A stretch of DNA of 64,000 bases from Pedobacter panaciterrae (GCF_013204795.1 NZ_JABMKW010000017.1:310001-374000); one strand, 5' to 3'; shown: positions 26,422 through 35,971, counted from the stretch's first letter. Made by a program: numbers and translations. The notes: a model not told the origin generated them from the sequence alone.

Positions 26422-27210
26422 ATGAATTCAAAACAAAAAAAGACAATCGCACTACTGATCGTAGCTGCCATTTCTCAATCAGTTTATGCCCAGCTTGCAA
26501 TTGAAGACAAGGCCATGCGCTATCAGCAGGAGCGCATGGTTTTTAAACAATGGGATCGTGGTAAATTCGAGCCTGGTTCCGGCTGGCTTGGGATCAATCC
26601 TTATTACTGGCTCACCTGGGGGCTGCATCCGAATTACCCTGATACTGACCGCAGGCCGCTTAGCGCTTGGGGACCGCAAACTCAGCGATTAGGTTTGATT
26701 GGTGTGATGAATAATACCAGCGGCGCTTACAAGCTAGAAGCGGATACGTTACGCAATACGGCGCTTTTGGAGATCAGCAATCATAGTGGTTATTTATCTG
26801 CTGCTGATCCGTTGTGGATGTTGTATTACAGTAAGGAGCTCCGGCCGGTGATGGAATATTCTGATTATGGTATTCTGGGGGCTTTGCCAGTGCCCGTTCG
26901 TGCTAAAGTCATTTCCGAGGGAACTTTCAGCTGGTTCAAAAATGAACTGGATGTACTTAAGGAACGGATTGAGGGTGCAAGATCAGCTAACATGGACCGC
27001 AGTTCAAGGATTCTTGCCTATCACAGGTTATTGATGGAATACCGCAGGCTATCTGCCACCTGGGCTACCCGTACTGTAAACGCGGAAAAGAACATGAACT
27101 TGATTAACCGCCAACGAAGCGTGAAATCTGGTCAGGTTAATATTGATTCCTGGACTTCAGAATCTGATGTAGAGATTGCAAAAGAAGTACTCAAATCCCG
27201 GAAATACTGA
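26422..27210 (+). CDS. Exported transfer-region protein, Trp/Tyr-rich
   Basis: This 262-residue protein has a signal peptide ending at 'VYAQ'. The mature part begins with a coiled, aromatic-rich stretch (GSGWLGINPYYWLTWGLHPN). The C-terminal 90 residues are helical with 'YHRLLMEYRRLSATWA'. No family was recognised. It lies between the paralogue cluster and traJ, so a transfer-channel or surface role is likely. It ends 4 bases before a minus-strand gene. Confidence 0.55.
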   Translation: MNSKQKKTIALLIVAAISQSVYAQLAIEDKAMRYQQERMVFKQWDRGKFEPGSGWLGINPYYWLTWGLHPNYPDTDRRPLSAWGPQTQRLGLIGVMNNTSGAYKLEADTLRNTALLEISNHSGYLSAADPLWMLYYSKELRPVMEYSDYGILGALPVPVRAKVISEGTFSWFKNELDVLKERIEGARSANMDRSSRILAYHRLLMEYRRLSATWATRTVNAEKNMNLINRQRSVKSGQVNIDSWTSESDVEIAKEVLKSRKY

Positions 27211-27214
27211 TGGG

Positions 27215-27934
27215 TTAAGGCTGATTACTTTTCTTAAATTCTTCAAATGAACTTTTGATATAGTTTGCCCGATCATATTCCGACCATTTCTTAAGCTTAT
27301 CCAGTTTGGGGGTATATTTGAGTTTGAATGCTTCCAGCTGCGCACTGTCTATGGGTACCGTCTGCTGAATAATAAGGTCATTAAAATACCGGTCAATTTC
27401 CTCTGCTTTTGCAGCTTGTTTAGCCAGTTGATTGAGTCGCCTTACCCGGCGTCCATCCTTTCCCAGAAGCTCATAAAAAAAGGTGATGGGGCTGCCACCA
27501 AAAGGGGACAAGAGGCCAATCGGTGGCTTTCCGCCATAGAATACACCCTTTTCCTTACTATAAGCATTACTGATTTCCCTGAAGTTTTGCGAAGCGAGTT
27601 TACTAGTGATTGCAACTTCTTTTAGTTGATTGGTGAGTTTAAGCCGTATGACCATATTAGTAAAGCTCTGAACTCTGGTTTTCATGGACTGATAGCCAAT
27701 TCTTTGTATTTCCAGGGTGTCTCCTATATTACAGGCCAGTTCAAACAGTCCAAGTTTGTCGGAGTAGACCATCTGGCCGCTGCGCTGGTTGCGAACTTCT
27801 ACCTGTTCAATCCGGGCTTTTGTACCGTCTTGCAGGATCGCCCCGCGTAGGGGTTTGGCGGTTTGCGCCATGCTAGAACTGATGGCGACAAACATTAATA
27901 CAACTATAATTCTGAGTGCGAAAGTTAGGTTCAT
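27215..27934 (-). CDS. Exported CarboxypepD_reg-like protein
   Basis: This protein is 239 residues from ATG 27934, or 246 from ATG 27955. The signal peptide ends near 'SSSMAQ'. It has a carboxypeptidase-regulatory-like beta sandwich (LRGAILQDGTKARIEQVEV ... IQRIGYQSMKTRVQSF), then a helical tail. In Bacteroidetes this fold is the N-terminal domain of TonB-dependent receptors, but here there is no receptor. It is antisense in the tra operon, tail-to-tail with the gene at 26422. Confidence 0.7.
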   Translation of the reverse strand: MNLTFALRIIVVLMFVAISSSMAQTAKPLRGAILQDGTKARIEQVEVRNQRSGQMVYSDKLGLFELACNIGDTLEIQRIGYQSMKTRVQSFTNMVIRLKLTNQLKEVAITSKLASQNFREISNAYSKEKGVFYGGKPPIGLLSPFGGSPITFFYELLGKDGRRVRRLNQLAKQAAKAEEIDRYFNDLIIQQTVPIDSAQLEAFKLKYTPKLDKLKKWSEYDRANYIKSSFEEFKKSNQP

Positions 27935-28100
27935 CTTTAGCAAGATACCGATCAAATTGACTTTAAAACAGCTGTTTAACTTTTTTTAACATTATTATTT
28001 ATTTCGGGAGAACCATCCCATTGACGTAATCCATCTTCTTTCCTGAAGCACGTCTCGTTAAATATTTCCATTGCCAATTTTCATTTATTAATAATTAACC

Positions 28101-29255
28101 ATGTTTAAGATTCTATTGACAGCGGTGATACTGCTGACCGGGGTTGGTTTGAGCCATGCGCAAACCGTAACCCCAGATTACAAAAAGTCCCTTGAATTTC
28201 TTCAGGGCAATGGTGTTTATGAAGAAGGCATGATGGTCTTTCTGAAGGGGTTGAAGGATTCCATCTGGACGCATTTTGATTTGTTTATTACCGATGCCAA
28301 AGCACTTGCTGCCATTTTTATGATCATATTCTTTGCCATCAAATCTTATGAGATGATGTCCGGAGATAAGAACATGGAAGTGATGCCTCTTTTGCGGCCA
28401 TTTGGTTTGACCATGGTTATCATCTGGTGGGGTGCTTTTGTCCGCATGGTTGCTTTTCCTACGGATCTGGTGGCCATGGAAACCGAACAGATGTTCCAGT
28501 CGGAACAGACCAATGTCAATAACCTACGCTTTGCCCGGGCTGATTACCAGATTAAAGTTGCCAATGCCTTGTATACTTTCCAGGCGGAGTCACAGGTGGC
28601 AGAAAAGGAGTCCGATACCTGGTATGGACAGGCCTGGGATTCGGTAACCAGTTCGGTTAAGGAAGGGATCTCAACTGTGGTTACCCCGCTCATTGAATTG
28701 AAGAACCGGCTGTCCATTTCCATGCAACTGCTGATGACCCAGCTGCTGGAGCTTTTAGCTCTTTGGATCCTGCGTTTAGCAGTCTATGTGATTTTTATCA
28801 TTCAGATTATCTATTCCAGCATCTTAATTATTCTTGGCCCTTTTGCGGTTGCGGCAAGTATCCTGCCTGCCTTTCGGGATAGTTTCAGTACCTGGATCGC
28901 GCGCTTCATTTCTGTAAATCTTTATTCAGGTATTGCTTACCTGGTGATGTACATCATGGCTTTGATGCAGAAATATGCGATGACTTCTGAGATCAGTAAG
29001 TACAAAGAACTACTGGGCCCAGATGGCACCGGTGGTACGAGTCTGGCGAAGCTAACGGTATTTGCTGGAAATGGGATCCTTTCCTTCGGAACGGTGATCG
29101 TTGTGTTTTTTATTGGCGCCTGTTGCATGTTTACTGTTCCGAGTATCTCTACCTGGATCATTTCCACTTCGGGCATCAGTTCAGCGACATCCAGCTTCGG
29201 AAGAGGTTCTTCAACGGTCGTTTCTATGGCCAAAAAAGCGGGCAAACTTTTCTAA
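28101..29255 (+). CDS. traJ: TraJ conjugative transfer membrane protein
   Basis: This 384-residue protein has a signal peptide ending at 'SHAQ', then about six membrane segments (residues about 63-80, 105-125, 215-260, 275-300 and 325-350). Its length and the 'GPFAVAASILPAFRDSFSTW' segment match Bacteroidetes TraJ, a VirB6-like inner-membrane channel component. traK follows after 36 bases. Confidence 0.85.
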   Translation: MFKILLTAVILLTGVGLSHAQTVTPDYKKSLEFLQGNGVYEEGMMVFLKGLKDSIWTHFDLFITDAKALAAIFMIIFFAIKSYEMMSGDKNMEVMPLLRPFGLTMVIIWWGAFVRMVAFPTDLVAMETEQMFQSEQTNVNNLRFARADYQIKVANALYTFQAESQVAEKESDTWYGQAWDSVTSSVKEGISTVVTPLIELKNRLSISMQLLMTQLLELLALWILRLAVYVIFIIQIIYSSILIILGPFAVAASILPAFRDSFSTWIARFISVNLYSGIAYLVMYIMALMQKYAMTSEISKYKELLGPDGTGGTSLAKLTVFAGNGILSFGTVIVVFFIGACCMFTVPSISTWIISTSGISSATSSFGRGSSTVVSMAKKAGKLF

Positions 29256-29291
29256 TTCATTGTCTATTTATTTTATTTAATCACTCATTAT

Positions 29292-29906
29292 ATGCTAATA
29301 AAAAGCATTGAAAGCAAGATCCGCCTGGCTACCTATGTGTCTGTCGGCAGTATCATCGGGGCGGTATTGATTGCCGGGATGGCGCTGTTTTCTACCTGGC
29401 AACAGGTCGCCAGTGCCCGCAAGAGTATTTATATTCTCGATAACAATGTGCCGATCCTTGCACGGCAAACGGATGTGCAGCTGAACCGACCTGCGGAGTA
29501 TAAGGCACACATAGACCTGTTTCATTCCTTTTTCTTTTCGCTGACTCCAGATGACAAGTACATCCAGTACAAGATGAAAAAGGCCATGTATTTGATCGAT
29601 GAATCAGGTATAAACCAGCTCAATAATTTAAAAGAGCGGGGCTATTTCAACTCAATCCTCTCATCAAGTTCAGTGTTGACACTGGAAACAGATTCGATTG
29701 TTTTGGATATCCCCCGAAAGTACTTCAGGTATTACGGAAAGCTTAAGATAGACAGGCGCAGCGCCACACTCATCCGTTCCTTAGTTACTGAGGGCTACCT
29801 CAAAGACATTCCCCGTAGCGATAACAATCCCCATGGCCTGTTGATTACAGGCTGGAAAACTTTAGAAAACAAAGACCTTCAAAATGTTCAGAAAAATACA
29901 CTCTAA
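29292..29906 (+). CDS. traK: TraK conjugative transfer protein (VirB8-like)
   Basis: This 204-residue protein has one N-terminal membrane segment (about residues 13-35) and a periplasmic NTF2-like domain, with the family hallmark 'ARKSIYILDNNVPILARQT'. It nucleates the inner-membrane transfer complex. The stop overlaps the next gene by 23 bases, consistent with coupling. Confidence 0.85.
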   Translation: MLIKSIESKIRLATYVSVGSIIGAVLIAGMALFSTWQQVASARKSIYILDNNVPILARQTDVQLNRPAEYKAHIDLFHSFFFSLTPDDKYIQYKMKKAMYLIDESGINQLNNLKERGYFNSILSSSSVLTLETDSIVLDIPRKYFRYYGKLKIDRRSATLIRSLVTEGYLKDIPRSDNNPHGLLITGWKTLENKDLQNVQKNTL

Positions 29907-30315
29907 GCGTGATCCGAGTGATACGCTTTATTCAGCGCTAGCCAGGGAATTCAGGGCTTACATCGATTGGTTAAAAGCTAAAATACGTGGGTTATTGAAG
30001 GCTTATCCAAAACCAGTATTTGCTTTCATGGTGGTTTCGATAATAGTATCGGCATCATTGGCCGTCACTGTATTTAGGTCTGAAAAACCAACATCCGTAC
30101 CACAGATAAAGCCTGCTGTTTCAACTGTTGGAAAAGGATTCAGCCAGATCCTGGCAACCGCTGATGCACTTCGCGAAAGCTTGGAGATCAAGCGCGAAAT
30201 CTCGGCGTTGATCGCAAAGGATAGCCTCTCTTCAGCAGACAGTGTCTTATTGGAAAAAGCACTAAACAGATTCCATCAGTTAACCATAACTACAAATTCA
30301 AATGAGCCGAATTAA
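29884..30315 (+). CDS. TraL-like small membrane protein
   Basis: This 143-residue protein has one membrane segment (about residues 43-66) after a basic cytoplasmic N-terminus and a polar periplasmic tail. It sits between traK and traM, the place of TraL in related elements, and overlaps both genes (23 and 14 bases). Confidence 0.6.
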   Translation: MFRKIHSKRDPSDTLYSALAREFRAYIDWLKAKIRGLLKAYPKPVFAFMVVSIIVSASLAVTVFRSEKPTSVPQIKPAVSTVGKGFSQILATADALRESLEIKREISALIAKDSLSSADSVLLEKALNRFHQLTITTNSNEPN

Positions 30316-31501
30316 ACTCAATCAGCCCAAATACATTATTCCCATTATCGTCCTCCCTTTCCTGTTGCTTTTCTTTTATGTGTATCAGTTAACTATTGGA
30401 TATCCTGCTCCTGAGTTAAGCGCTAAAGAAGGCATTCAGGACCATATCGGAAATGTTTCACCTGAAGTCCAGAAAAAGGAATTGGAGGATAAACTCGATG
30501 CCTTTAATCAGCAGTACAAGGAAGCGGACGGGAACACGGCGGTCAATCCCATCGAAGATGTCCAGGGATTGGATTCCATTGACCTGATGATGAAGCAGCG
30601 TTTCATGGCGGGTGGGCCCATTGCGGGTTCATCTATTGGGATGAATCCAGTAATGAGCCAGCAGGATCAGCAACTTGCTCAAGCACTGGCAGCTTTACAA
30701 AAAGGCAGTCCGCCTGCGGTTGCTGGCGGCTATCAGCCCTCAAATCCGTATGGGAGTTATACCCAGCCCGCTCCAGTTTACCAGCCACCAGCGGTTAAAG
30801 AGAAAGATCCAATGGATCTTTTTAAGGCGCAGATGAAGTACATGGACAGCGTCAGTAAGACCAGTGATCCAGAATATCAGGCCGAGGTGAAACGGCAGGC
30901 TTTGGTGGATAAAGCAGAACTAGCCCGCAAGAATACACCGAAACTCAGTGTTCAGAAAGAAGCTTCCTATTCCGAGGTTTTCAACACCGTAAAGCCGGGA
31001 AAGACCGACAATTTTATTACAGCGATTATTGATGAAAACATTACCGGCTATGCTGGCTCGCGAATCAGGTTGCGCTTATTGGAAGACATCCGGGCGGGTA
31101 AGTTTTTGGTTCGTAAAGGTACTTACCTGTATGCGTTGATTACCGGATTTGGAGATCAGCGGGTTACTCTGGGTGTCAAATCCATCCTTCAGGATGGTAA
31201 AATCCTACCAGTAAAACTGGAACTTTATGATACCGATGGCCTGCCGGGGCTATATGTTCCGGAATCGGCTTTTCGTGAATTCAGCAAAGACCTGGGTGGT
31301 AATTCCATGCAAGGTGTTAATCTTCAGGGCAACAGTACCGATGCCAATCAGTTTTTAATGTCCAGCCTGGATAAAATGTTCCAGTCCACTTCTTCCGCTA
31401 TTGCATCATTAATTCGGAGGAATAAGGCCAAGGTGAAATACAATTCCTACATCTACCTGATCGATCCTGAAGAGCTGCAAAAGACGCAGCAGGAGTATTA
31501 G
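30302..31501 (+). CDS. traM: TraM conjugative transfer protein (VirB10-like)
   Basis: This 399-residue protein has an N-terminal membrane segment (about residues 11-31), a Pro/Gln-rich linker (about 110-170), and a C-terminal VirB10-type beta domain (IIDENITGYAGSRIRLRLLE ... GTYLYALITGFGDQRV). It links the inner and outer membrane parts of the channel. It overlaps the upstream gene by 14 bases. Confidence 0.85.
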   Translation: MSRIKLNQPKYIIPIIVLPFLLLFFYVYQLTIGYPAPELSAKEGIQDHIGNVSPEVQKKELEDKLDAFNQQYKEADGNTAVNPIEDVQGLDSIDLMMKQRFMAGGPIAGSSIGMNPVMSQQDQQLAQALAALQKGSPPAVAGGYQPSNPYGSYTQPAPVYQPPAVKEKDPMDLFKAQMKYMDSVSKTSDPEYQAEVKRQALVDKAELARKNTPKLSVQKEASYSEVFNTVKPGKTDNFITAIIDENITGYAGSRIRLRLLEDIRAGKFLVRKGTYLYALITGFGDQRVTLGVKSILQDGKILPVKLELYDTDGLPGLYVPESAFREFSKDLGGNSMQGVNLQGNSTDANQFLMSSLDKMFQSTSSAIASLIRRNKAKVKYNSYIYLIDPEELQKTQQEY

Positions 31502-31567
31502 GCTTTGTTACTGCTCATTATTTCAATTATTCAATTCGTCTATTATTCATTTAATCATCGATTCATT

Positions 31568-32392
31568 ATGCAAATCAATTTTATGGTCTGGGTAGCATTG
31601 CTGCTTTTTAGTTCTTCTGTGTCTTCACAGACTTTACCGAACATTGACCTACCGGAAAACGTTTCTCTACATTTCATTTCACCAGAACCGATTCAGTATG
31701 TTGATATTTCTATTAAATCAATTTCCGGAGATCTGCCTATCAAAAATGTTTTGCGGATAAAGCGGATACCGGATTCGGTTGCTGGGAAGGGTTCAAATTT
31801 GAATTTATTGCCGGATGCAATCGTTACCATTGCGGGGGAAAGTTTTATGGCTCAATACCGGATACGCTATGTCCCTGTTGTTGGAGGTAAAGAATATCCG
31901 ACACAAATTGAAATCTTGCCGGAACACATGAAACCTTTGGAGTCCGGCACTAAACTATCTGATGTTCAGCTAGAGAAGCTGGCTACTTCGCTGCTATTCA
32001 AAAAAACACAGCACAATATTGCAAAAAGCAAGGCATTCGGGATTTCAGGTAACATAAACAACCTGGCAACATTTGGGGACTATGTTTTTATTGACATCGG
32101 TTATCAGAATGGCACCAATCTGAAATATGATACTGAGGAGGTTCGCTTCAAGATTGAGGACCAAAAGATCAATAAAGCAACTACTGTTCAGTCAGTAGAG
32201 ATTAAGCCTCAGTTCATTCTTTTTAAACAACCGGCGTTCAGGAAACAATTTAGAAACGTATATGTCTTCCGAAAGTTCAGCTTTCCGGGACATAAAGTGT
32301 TGAAAATCGAGCTCAATGAAAAACAGATCAGTGGAAGGGTGATTGGCATCAAATTGAAGTATAAAAATCTGCTTGAGGCTGATACGTTATAG
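31568..32392 (+). CDS. traN: TraN conjugative transfer protein (VirB9-like)
   Basis: This 274-residue protein starts at ATG 31568, giving a normal signal peptide ending 'SSVSSQ'; the frame is open to 31505. The beta-rich body (ILRIKR-type strands, 'NNLATFGDYVFIDIGYQNGT', 'RNVYVFRKFSFPGHKVLKIE') matches Bacteroidetes TraN. It forms the outer-membrane-proximal ring with TraM. Confidence 0.85.
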   Translation: MQINFMVWVALLLFSSSVSSQTLPNIDLPENVSLHFISPEPIQYVDISIKSISGDLPIKNVLRIKRIPDSVAGKGSNLNLLPDAIVTIAGESFMAQYRIRYVPVVGGKEYPTQIEILPEHMKPLESGTKLSDVQLEKLATSLLFKKTQHNIAKSKAFGISGNINNLATFGDYVFIDIGYQNGTNLKYDTEEVRFKIEDQKINKATTVQSVEIKPQFILFKQPAFRKQFRNVYVFRKFSFPGHKVLKIELNEKQISGRVIGIKLKYKNLLEADTL

Positions 32393-32408
32393 TGGCATTC
32401 CAAATTAA

Positions 32409-32420
32409 GCCGATGCGATT
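32409..32420 (+). repeat. Left copy of 12-bp direct repeat flanking a cargo gene
   Basis: GCCGATGCGATT lies 16 bases after the traN stop. The identical 12 bases recur at 33963-33974, 23 bases before the coupling-protein start. The two copies bracket only the nuclease-like gene at 32481. Confidence 0.6.
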
Positions 32421-32480
32421 TTGCAACCGCGCTAATATTCTATACTTTTAGAAATCAATCTTTATCTAAATTACGTATTC

Positions 32481-33854
32481 ATGGAGACAATAATAGGTGT
32501 TGGATTTAATATCCCTTCAAAAGAAAAAGACTTTTTGGCTATCAATACAAAAGGATCTCTTTCTGATGCGGATATCGTTGTTTTTTCCTGCACTTTTCCT
32601 TACGACTCTTACAAGCTAGATAAAGATGGATATCAAGGCCACCCCTTATACTCAACAACCTCTTCCAATCAACTTTTAGAACATTTTGATCATTGGAATG
32701 CGGAATTGACGAACTTTTTGGATCGTGGAAAAGTCCTTTTTATTCTTCTAGAAGAGAAAAAAACTTTTTATTTGTATACAGGTAAAAAGAAGGTAACCGA
32801 AAGGCAAGAAACAACCATGGTCGGCAAACATCATAATTATGAATTCTTGCCGTCCTCGTTAAATGCAGAAATCTTAAATGGCCATGGCAGTACCATTTAT
32901 CCCTGTTCAAGTCTAGTGAAAGACTTTAATGATGCCGTAAATGAGGTTTATCAATTCGAAGCGCACGTTAAAACTGAGGTGCCTAGTTCCACTCTGTTTA
33001 CCACTAAAGCCAAAGACAAAGTACTTGGCCTTCATAAGATATATGGAAAAGGTCATATTGTGTTTGTTCCTTCAATTACCTTACCTAGTTCTTTCAAGAC
33101 AGAAGCAGGAAAATTCAATGCTAAGGCATTTCGCTGGGGCAGCCGGTTCAAGGAGAGCTTGTCCGGTCTCTCCAAGGCATTACGCGCAGAAGACAATATA
33201 ACCCCTACCCCGAACTGGACGCAACAGAAAGATTATATGCTTCCAAACGCGGTTGAAACCCTGAAAAAGATAAAGACCGCAGAAGGTCAAATTTCTGCGT
33301 TGGAGTCTAAAATTAGCAAATATCGAGAGTTGCTAGCTGATCAGGAAGAGTGTAAAAATCTTTTATATGAAACGGGAAAACCTTTGGAATATATCGTCAC
33401 AAAGACCCTGAATGCATTGGGTTACGAAGCCGAGAATTTTGATGATGGCATGTTGGAGATGGATCAGATCATATTGTCACCTGAAGGAGATCGATTTGTT
33501 GGCGAGTGTGAAGGCAAAGACAACAAAGACATTGATATAAGTAAATTCAGGCAATTGCAGGATGCACTAAATGCTGATTTTGCCAGAGATGAAGTTTCTG
33601 AGAAGGCATATGGGATTTTGTTTGGAAATCCACAACGGCTTATTGATCCAAAAAGTAGGACTTTAGACTTTACTGACAAATGTAAAAATGGTGCCCAAAG
33701 GGAGGGGATTGCCCTAGTTAAGACGGCCGACTTGTTTCAAATTGCACAATACTTCACCGATCACGTCAATGATGAATATAAAAAGGCCTGTCGAATGGCT
33801 ATCAAGGAACAGCTTGGTAAAGTTGTTAATTTCCCGCCAATACCCGAAGATTAG
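32481..33854 (+). CDS. Restriction-nuclease-like cargo protein with GATase-like N-terminus
   Basis: This 457-residue soluble protein has three parts. The N-terminal part (residues 1-215; DADIVVFSCTFPYDSY, FLDRGKVLFILL, GKGHIVFVPSI) looks like a class I amidotransferase or Rossmann-type fold. A coiled-coil linker spans about 245-305. The C-terminal domain has a PD-(D/E)XK-like site (D328, E342/E344, K346: 'FVGECEGKDNKD'), as in Mrr or type IV restriction enzymes. It does not belong to the transfer machinery and is flanked by the 12-bp direct repeat. A defence role is inferred. Confidence 0.65.
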   Translation: METIIGVGFNIPSKEKDFLAINTKGSLSDADIVVFSCTFPYDSYKLDKDGYQGHPLYSTTSSNQLLEHFDHWNAELTNFLDRGKVLFILLEEKKTFYLYTGKKKVTERQETTMVGKHHNYEFLPSSLNAEILNGHGSTIYPCSSLVKDFNDAVNEVYQFEAHVKTEVPSSTLFTTKAKDKVLGLHKIYGKGHIVFVPSITLPSSFKTEAGKFNAKAFRWGSRFKESLSGLSKALRAEDNITPTPNWTQQKDYMLPNAVETLKKIKTAEGQISALESKISKYRELLADQEECKNLLYETGKPLEYIVTKTLNALGYEAENFDDGMLEMDQIILSPEGDRFVGECEGKDNKDIDISKFRQLQDALNADFARDEVSEKAYGILFGNPQRLIDPKSRTLDFTDKCKNGAQREGIALVKTADLFQIAQYFTDHVNDEYKKACRMAIKEQLGKVVNFPPIPED

Positions 33855-33962
33855 CAGCTGAGACACCTAGATAGTGACGGTCTACAACTATATGATGTTA
33901 AAGTATGTAGATTTTAAATCATATGGTCAAGATTCCCTACTAAGATGATTCTGTAAAATATT

Positions 33963-33974
33963 GCCGATGCGATT
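33963..33974 (+). repeat. Right copy of 12-bp direct repeat flanking a cargo gene
   Basis: This second copy of GCCGATGCGATT is identical to 32409-32420. Removing one copy and the DNA between would leave traN and the coupling protein about 50 bases apart, a normal operon gap. Confidence 0.6.
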
Positions 33975-33997
33975 CACTCCTTAAAATAATTTATACC

Positions 33998-35971
33998 GTG
34001 GAAGAATCCCGTGAAATCCAAAAACTTCATGGTTTCCTTCAATGCACTATCTATCTGATGGTCATTGCCGAAATCATGATCTTCGTTTATTCAAGAGCCC
34101 CTTTTTTGGGGCTTTTTTCTTTTGTGGTGGATAAGCTTAGTCTGATACCAATTTACCACAAACTACTTTACAGCAAGTTCGCAACACTTGTTTTGATCTG
34201 TCTGGTCAGTATCGGTACGCTTTCTAAAAAGAAGATTGACCTTGATCCTAAAATGCACATCATGCTTCCGTTAACTGCCGGGCTACTGATGTTTTTTGGG
34301 AGTCTTTGGTTGTACTGTAGGCCTTCGGGTATCGCTTTTAGTTACACCAGCTGGTACAACTTATTTTACATCATATGTTCATTGTTTGGTGCGTTGACTT
34401 TGAGCATTTCAATGGATAACATTTCCAAAATGATCCGCTCAGGTCTGGGAAAAGACAAATGGAATGTGGATCAGGAAAGTTTCATGCAACCTACTGAAAA
34501 AGTTGAAACTTCGAGCTCAGTAAACATTCCGATGCAGTTTTATCACAAGGGTAAAGTTCGTGACGGCTGGATCAATCTGAATAACATTTTCAGGTCCTGC
34601 ATGGTAATTGGTACACCGGGCTCGGGCAAAAGTTTTTCTTTGATTAACCCGATTATCCGGCAGCTAATGGCTAAGGAATTATGCCTCTGCGTATTTGACT
34701 TCAAATACCCGGATTTGGGTAAGATTCTATACTATCATTTTCTTTTAGCTAAACAACAGGATAAATGCAGGAACTATACTTTTCATGTCATCAATCCTAC
34801 AGAGCCTGAGAATAGCAGGCGGATTAATTTGTTCCGTAGGGAATGGCTGGGGACGCTAGCAGATGCCTCTGAAACTGCTGAGGCGCTTGTCGAGGCGATG
34901 AAGAAAGGTGATAAGTCTGGAGGAAGTGATCAATTCTTTACCCAGTCTGCGATTAACTTCCTGGCTTCCTGTATCTTTTTCTTCAGTAAATATCAGGATG
35001 GTAAATTTTCCACCTTTCCGCATGTGATGGCTTTTTTGAACCGGAGCTACGATGAGATTTTTAAGGTGCTTTTTACTGAGCCTGAACTGGTATCATTACT
35101 CTCCCCTTTCCGCAGCGCCTATCAGCTAAAAGCTTTTGATCAGCTGGAGGGTCAGATTGGAACCCTGAAGATCTTTATGAGCCGCCTTGCTACCAAAGAG
35201 ACATTCTGGGTCTTTTCTGGTGATGATTTTAACCTGAAGATCTCAGACCCAAATGAGCCGGGTGTGCTAGTACTGGCAAGTAACCCTAATACACAGAATA
35301 TTACTTCTGCTTGCTTTACGGGAATTGTCAACCGGATGACCAGGCTCATGAACAGTCGGGGCAATCTGCCCTGCGGGTTGATTGTAGATGAAGCGCCGAC
35401 ACTCTATTGCCATAAAATAGAAAACGTCATTTCAACCGCACGAAGCATGAAGTTCGCCGTGGTACTCGGTCTACAGGAATTGCCCATGCTCCAGCAACAG
35501 TACGGAAAAGACACCGCAGCGGTCATCACTTCTGTTGTAGGCAACATCCTCTCCGGTTCCGTGCGAAATAAAGATACCCTGGACTGGCTTGAACGGCTCT
35601 TTGGGAAGTCTAAACAGATCAGTGAAAACCTGAGCATCGACCGAAACAAAACCAGCACCTCCCTCAATGAAAAAATGGAAGCCCTGATCCCTGCCGGAAA
35701 AATTGCTTCCCTAAATACAGGGGAAATGGTTGGCCTCATCGCTGCCGAACCGCAGGAACATTACGATGGGAAGTTCGAAACCTCTGCCATCCACTGCCGG
35801 ATCAACCTCGATACTGAAGAGCTGAAAAAAGAAGAGCAGAACTACAAAGAACTCCCAATCTTCTACGATTTCGGGGACAAAAAAGAAGAAATACTCATGA
35901 AAAATTTTCTAAAAATCAACGACGACATCGATCAGCTCGTCCAGGAATTTATGCAATTAAACAAGCAATAA
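33998..35971 (+). CDS. VirD4-type coupling protein (MobC/TraG-like T4CP)
   Basis: This 657-residue protein starts at GTG 33998. Three N-terminal membrane segments precede Walker A GTPGSGKS (residues about 205-212). Walker B is in 'LIVDEAPTLYC' (about 463-473), and an all-alpha insertion lies between. It brings the relaxase-DNA complex to the channel. A terminator-like hairpin lies in its 5' coding region. The ArdC-like gene follows after 3 bases. Confidence 0.85.
   Translation: MEESREIQKLHGFLQCTIYLMVIAEIMIFVYSRAPFLGLFSFVVDKLSLIPIYHKLLYSKFATLVLICLVSIGTLSKKKIDLDPKMHIMLPLTAGLLMFFGSLWLYCRPSGIAFSYTSWYNLFYIICSLFGALTLSISMDNISKMIRSGLGKDKWNVDQESFMQPTEKVETSSSVNIPMQFYHKGKVRDGWINLNNIFRSCMVIGTPGSGKSFSLINPIIRQLMAKELCLCVFDFKYPDLGKILYYHFLLAKQQDKCRNYTFHVINPTEPENSRRINLFRREWLGTLADASETAEALVEAMKKGDKSGGSDQFFTQSAINFLASCIFFFSKYQDGKFSTFPHVMAFLNRSYDEIFKVLFTEPELVSLLSPFRSAYQLKAFDQLEGQIGTLKIFMSRLATKETFWVFSGDDFNLKISDPNEPGVLVLASNPNTQNITSACFTGIVNRMTRLMNSRGNLPCGLIVDEAPTLYCHKIENVISTARSMKFAVVLGLQELPMLQQQYGKDTAAVITSVVGNILSGSVRNKDTLDWLERLFGKSKQISENLSIDRNKTSTSLNEKMEALIPAGKIASLNTGEMVGLIAAEPQEHYDGKFETSAIHCRINLDTEELKKEEQNYKELPIFYDFGDKKEEILMKNFLKINDDIDQLVQEFMQLNKQ
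34096..34118 (+). terminator. Terminator-like hairpin inside the coupling-protein gene
   Basis: AGCCCC (34096-34101), a TTTTTT loop and GGGGCT (34108-34113) are followed by T-rich sequence (34113-34118). It looks like a strong intrinsic terminator but encodes residues about 33-41, in the N-terminal membrane region, about 100 bases after the start. Confidence 0.5.
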
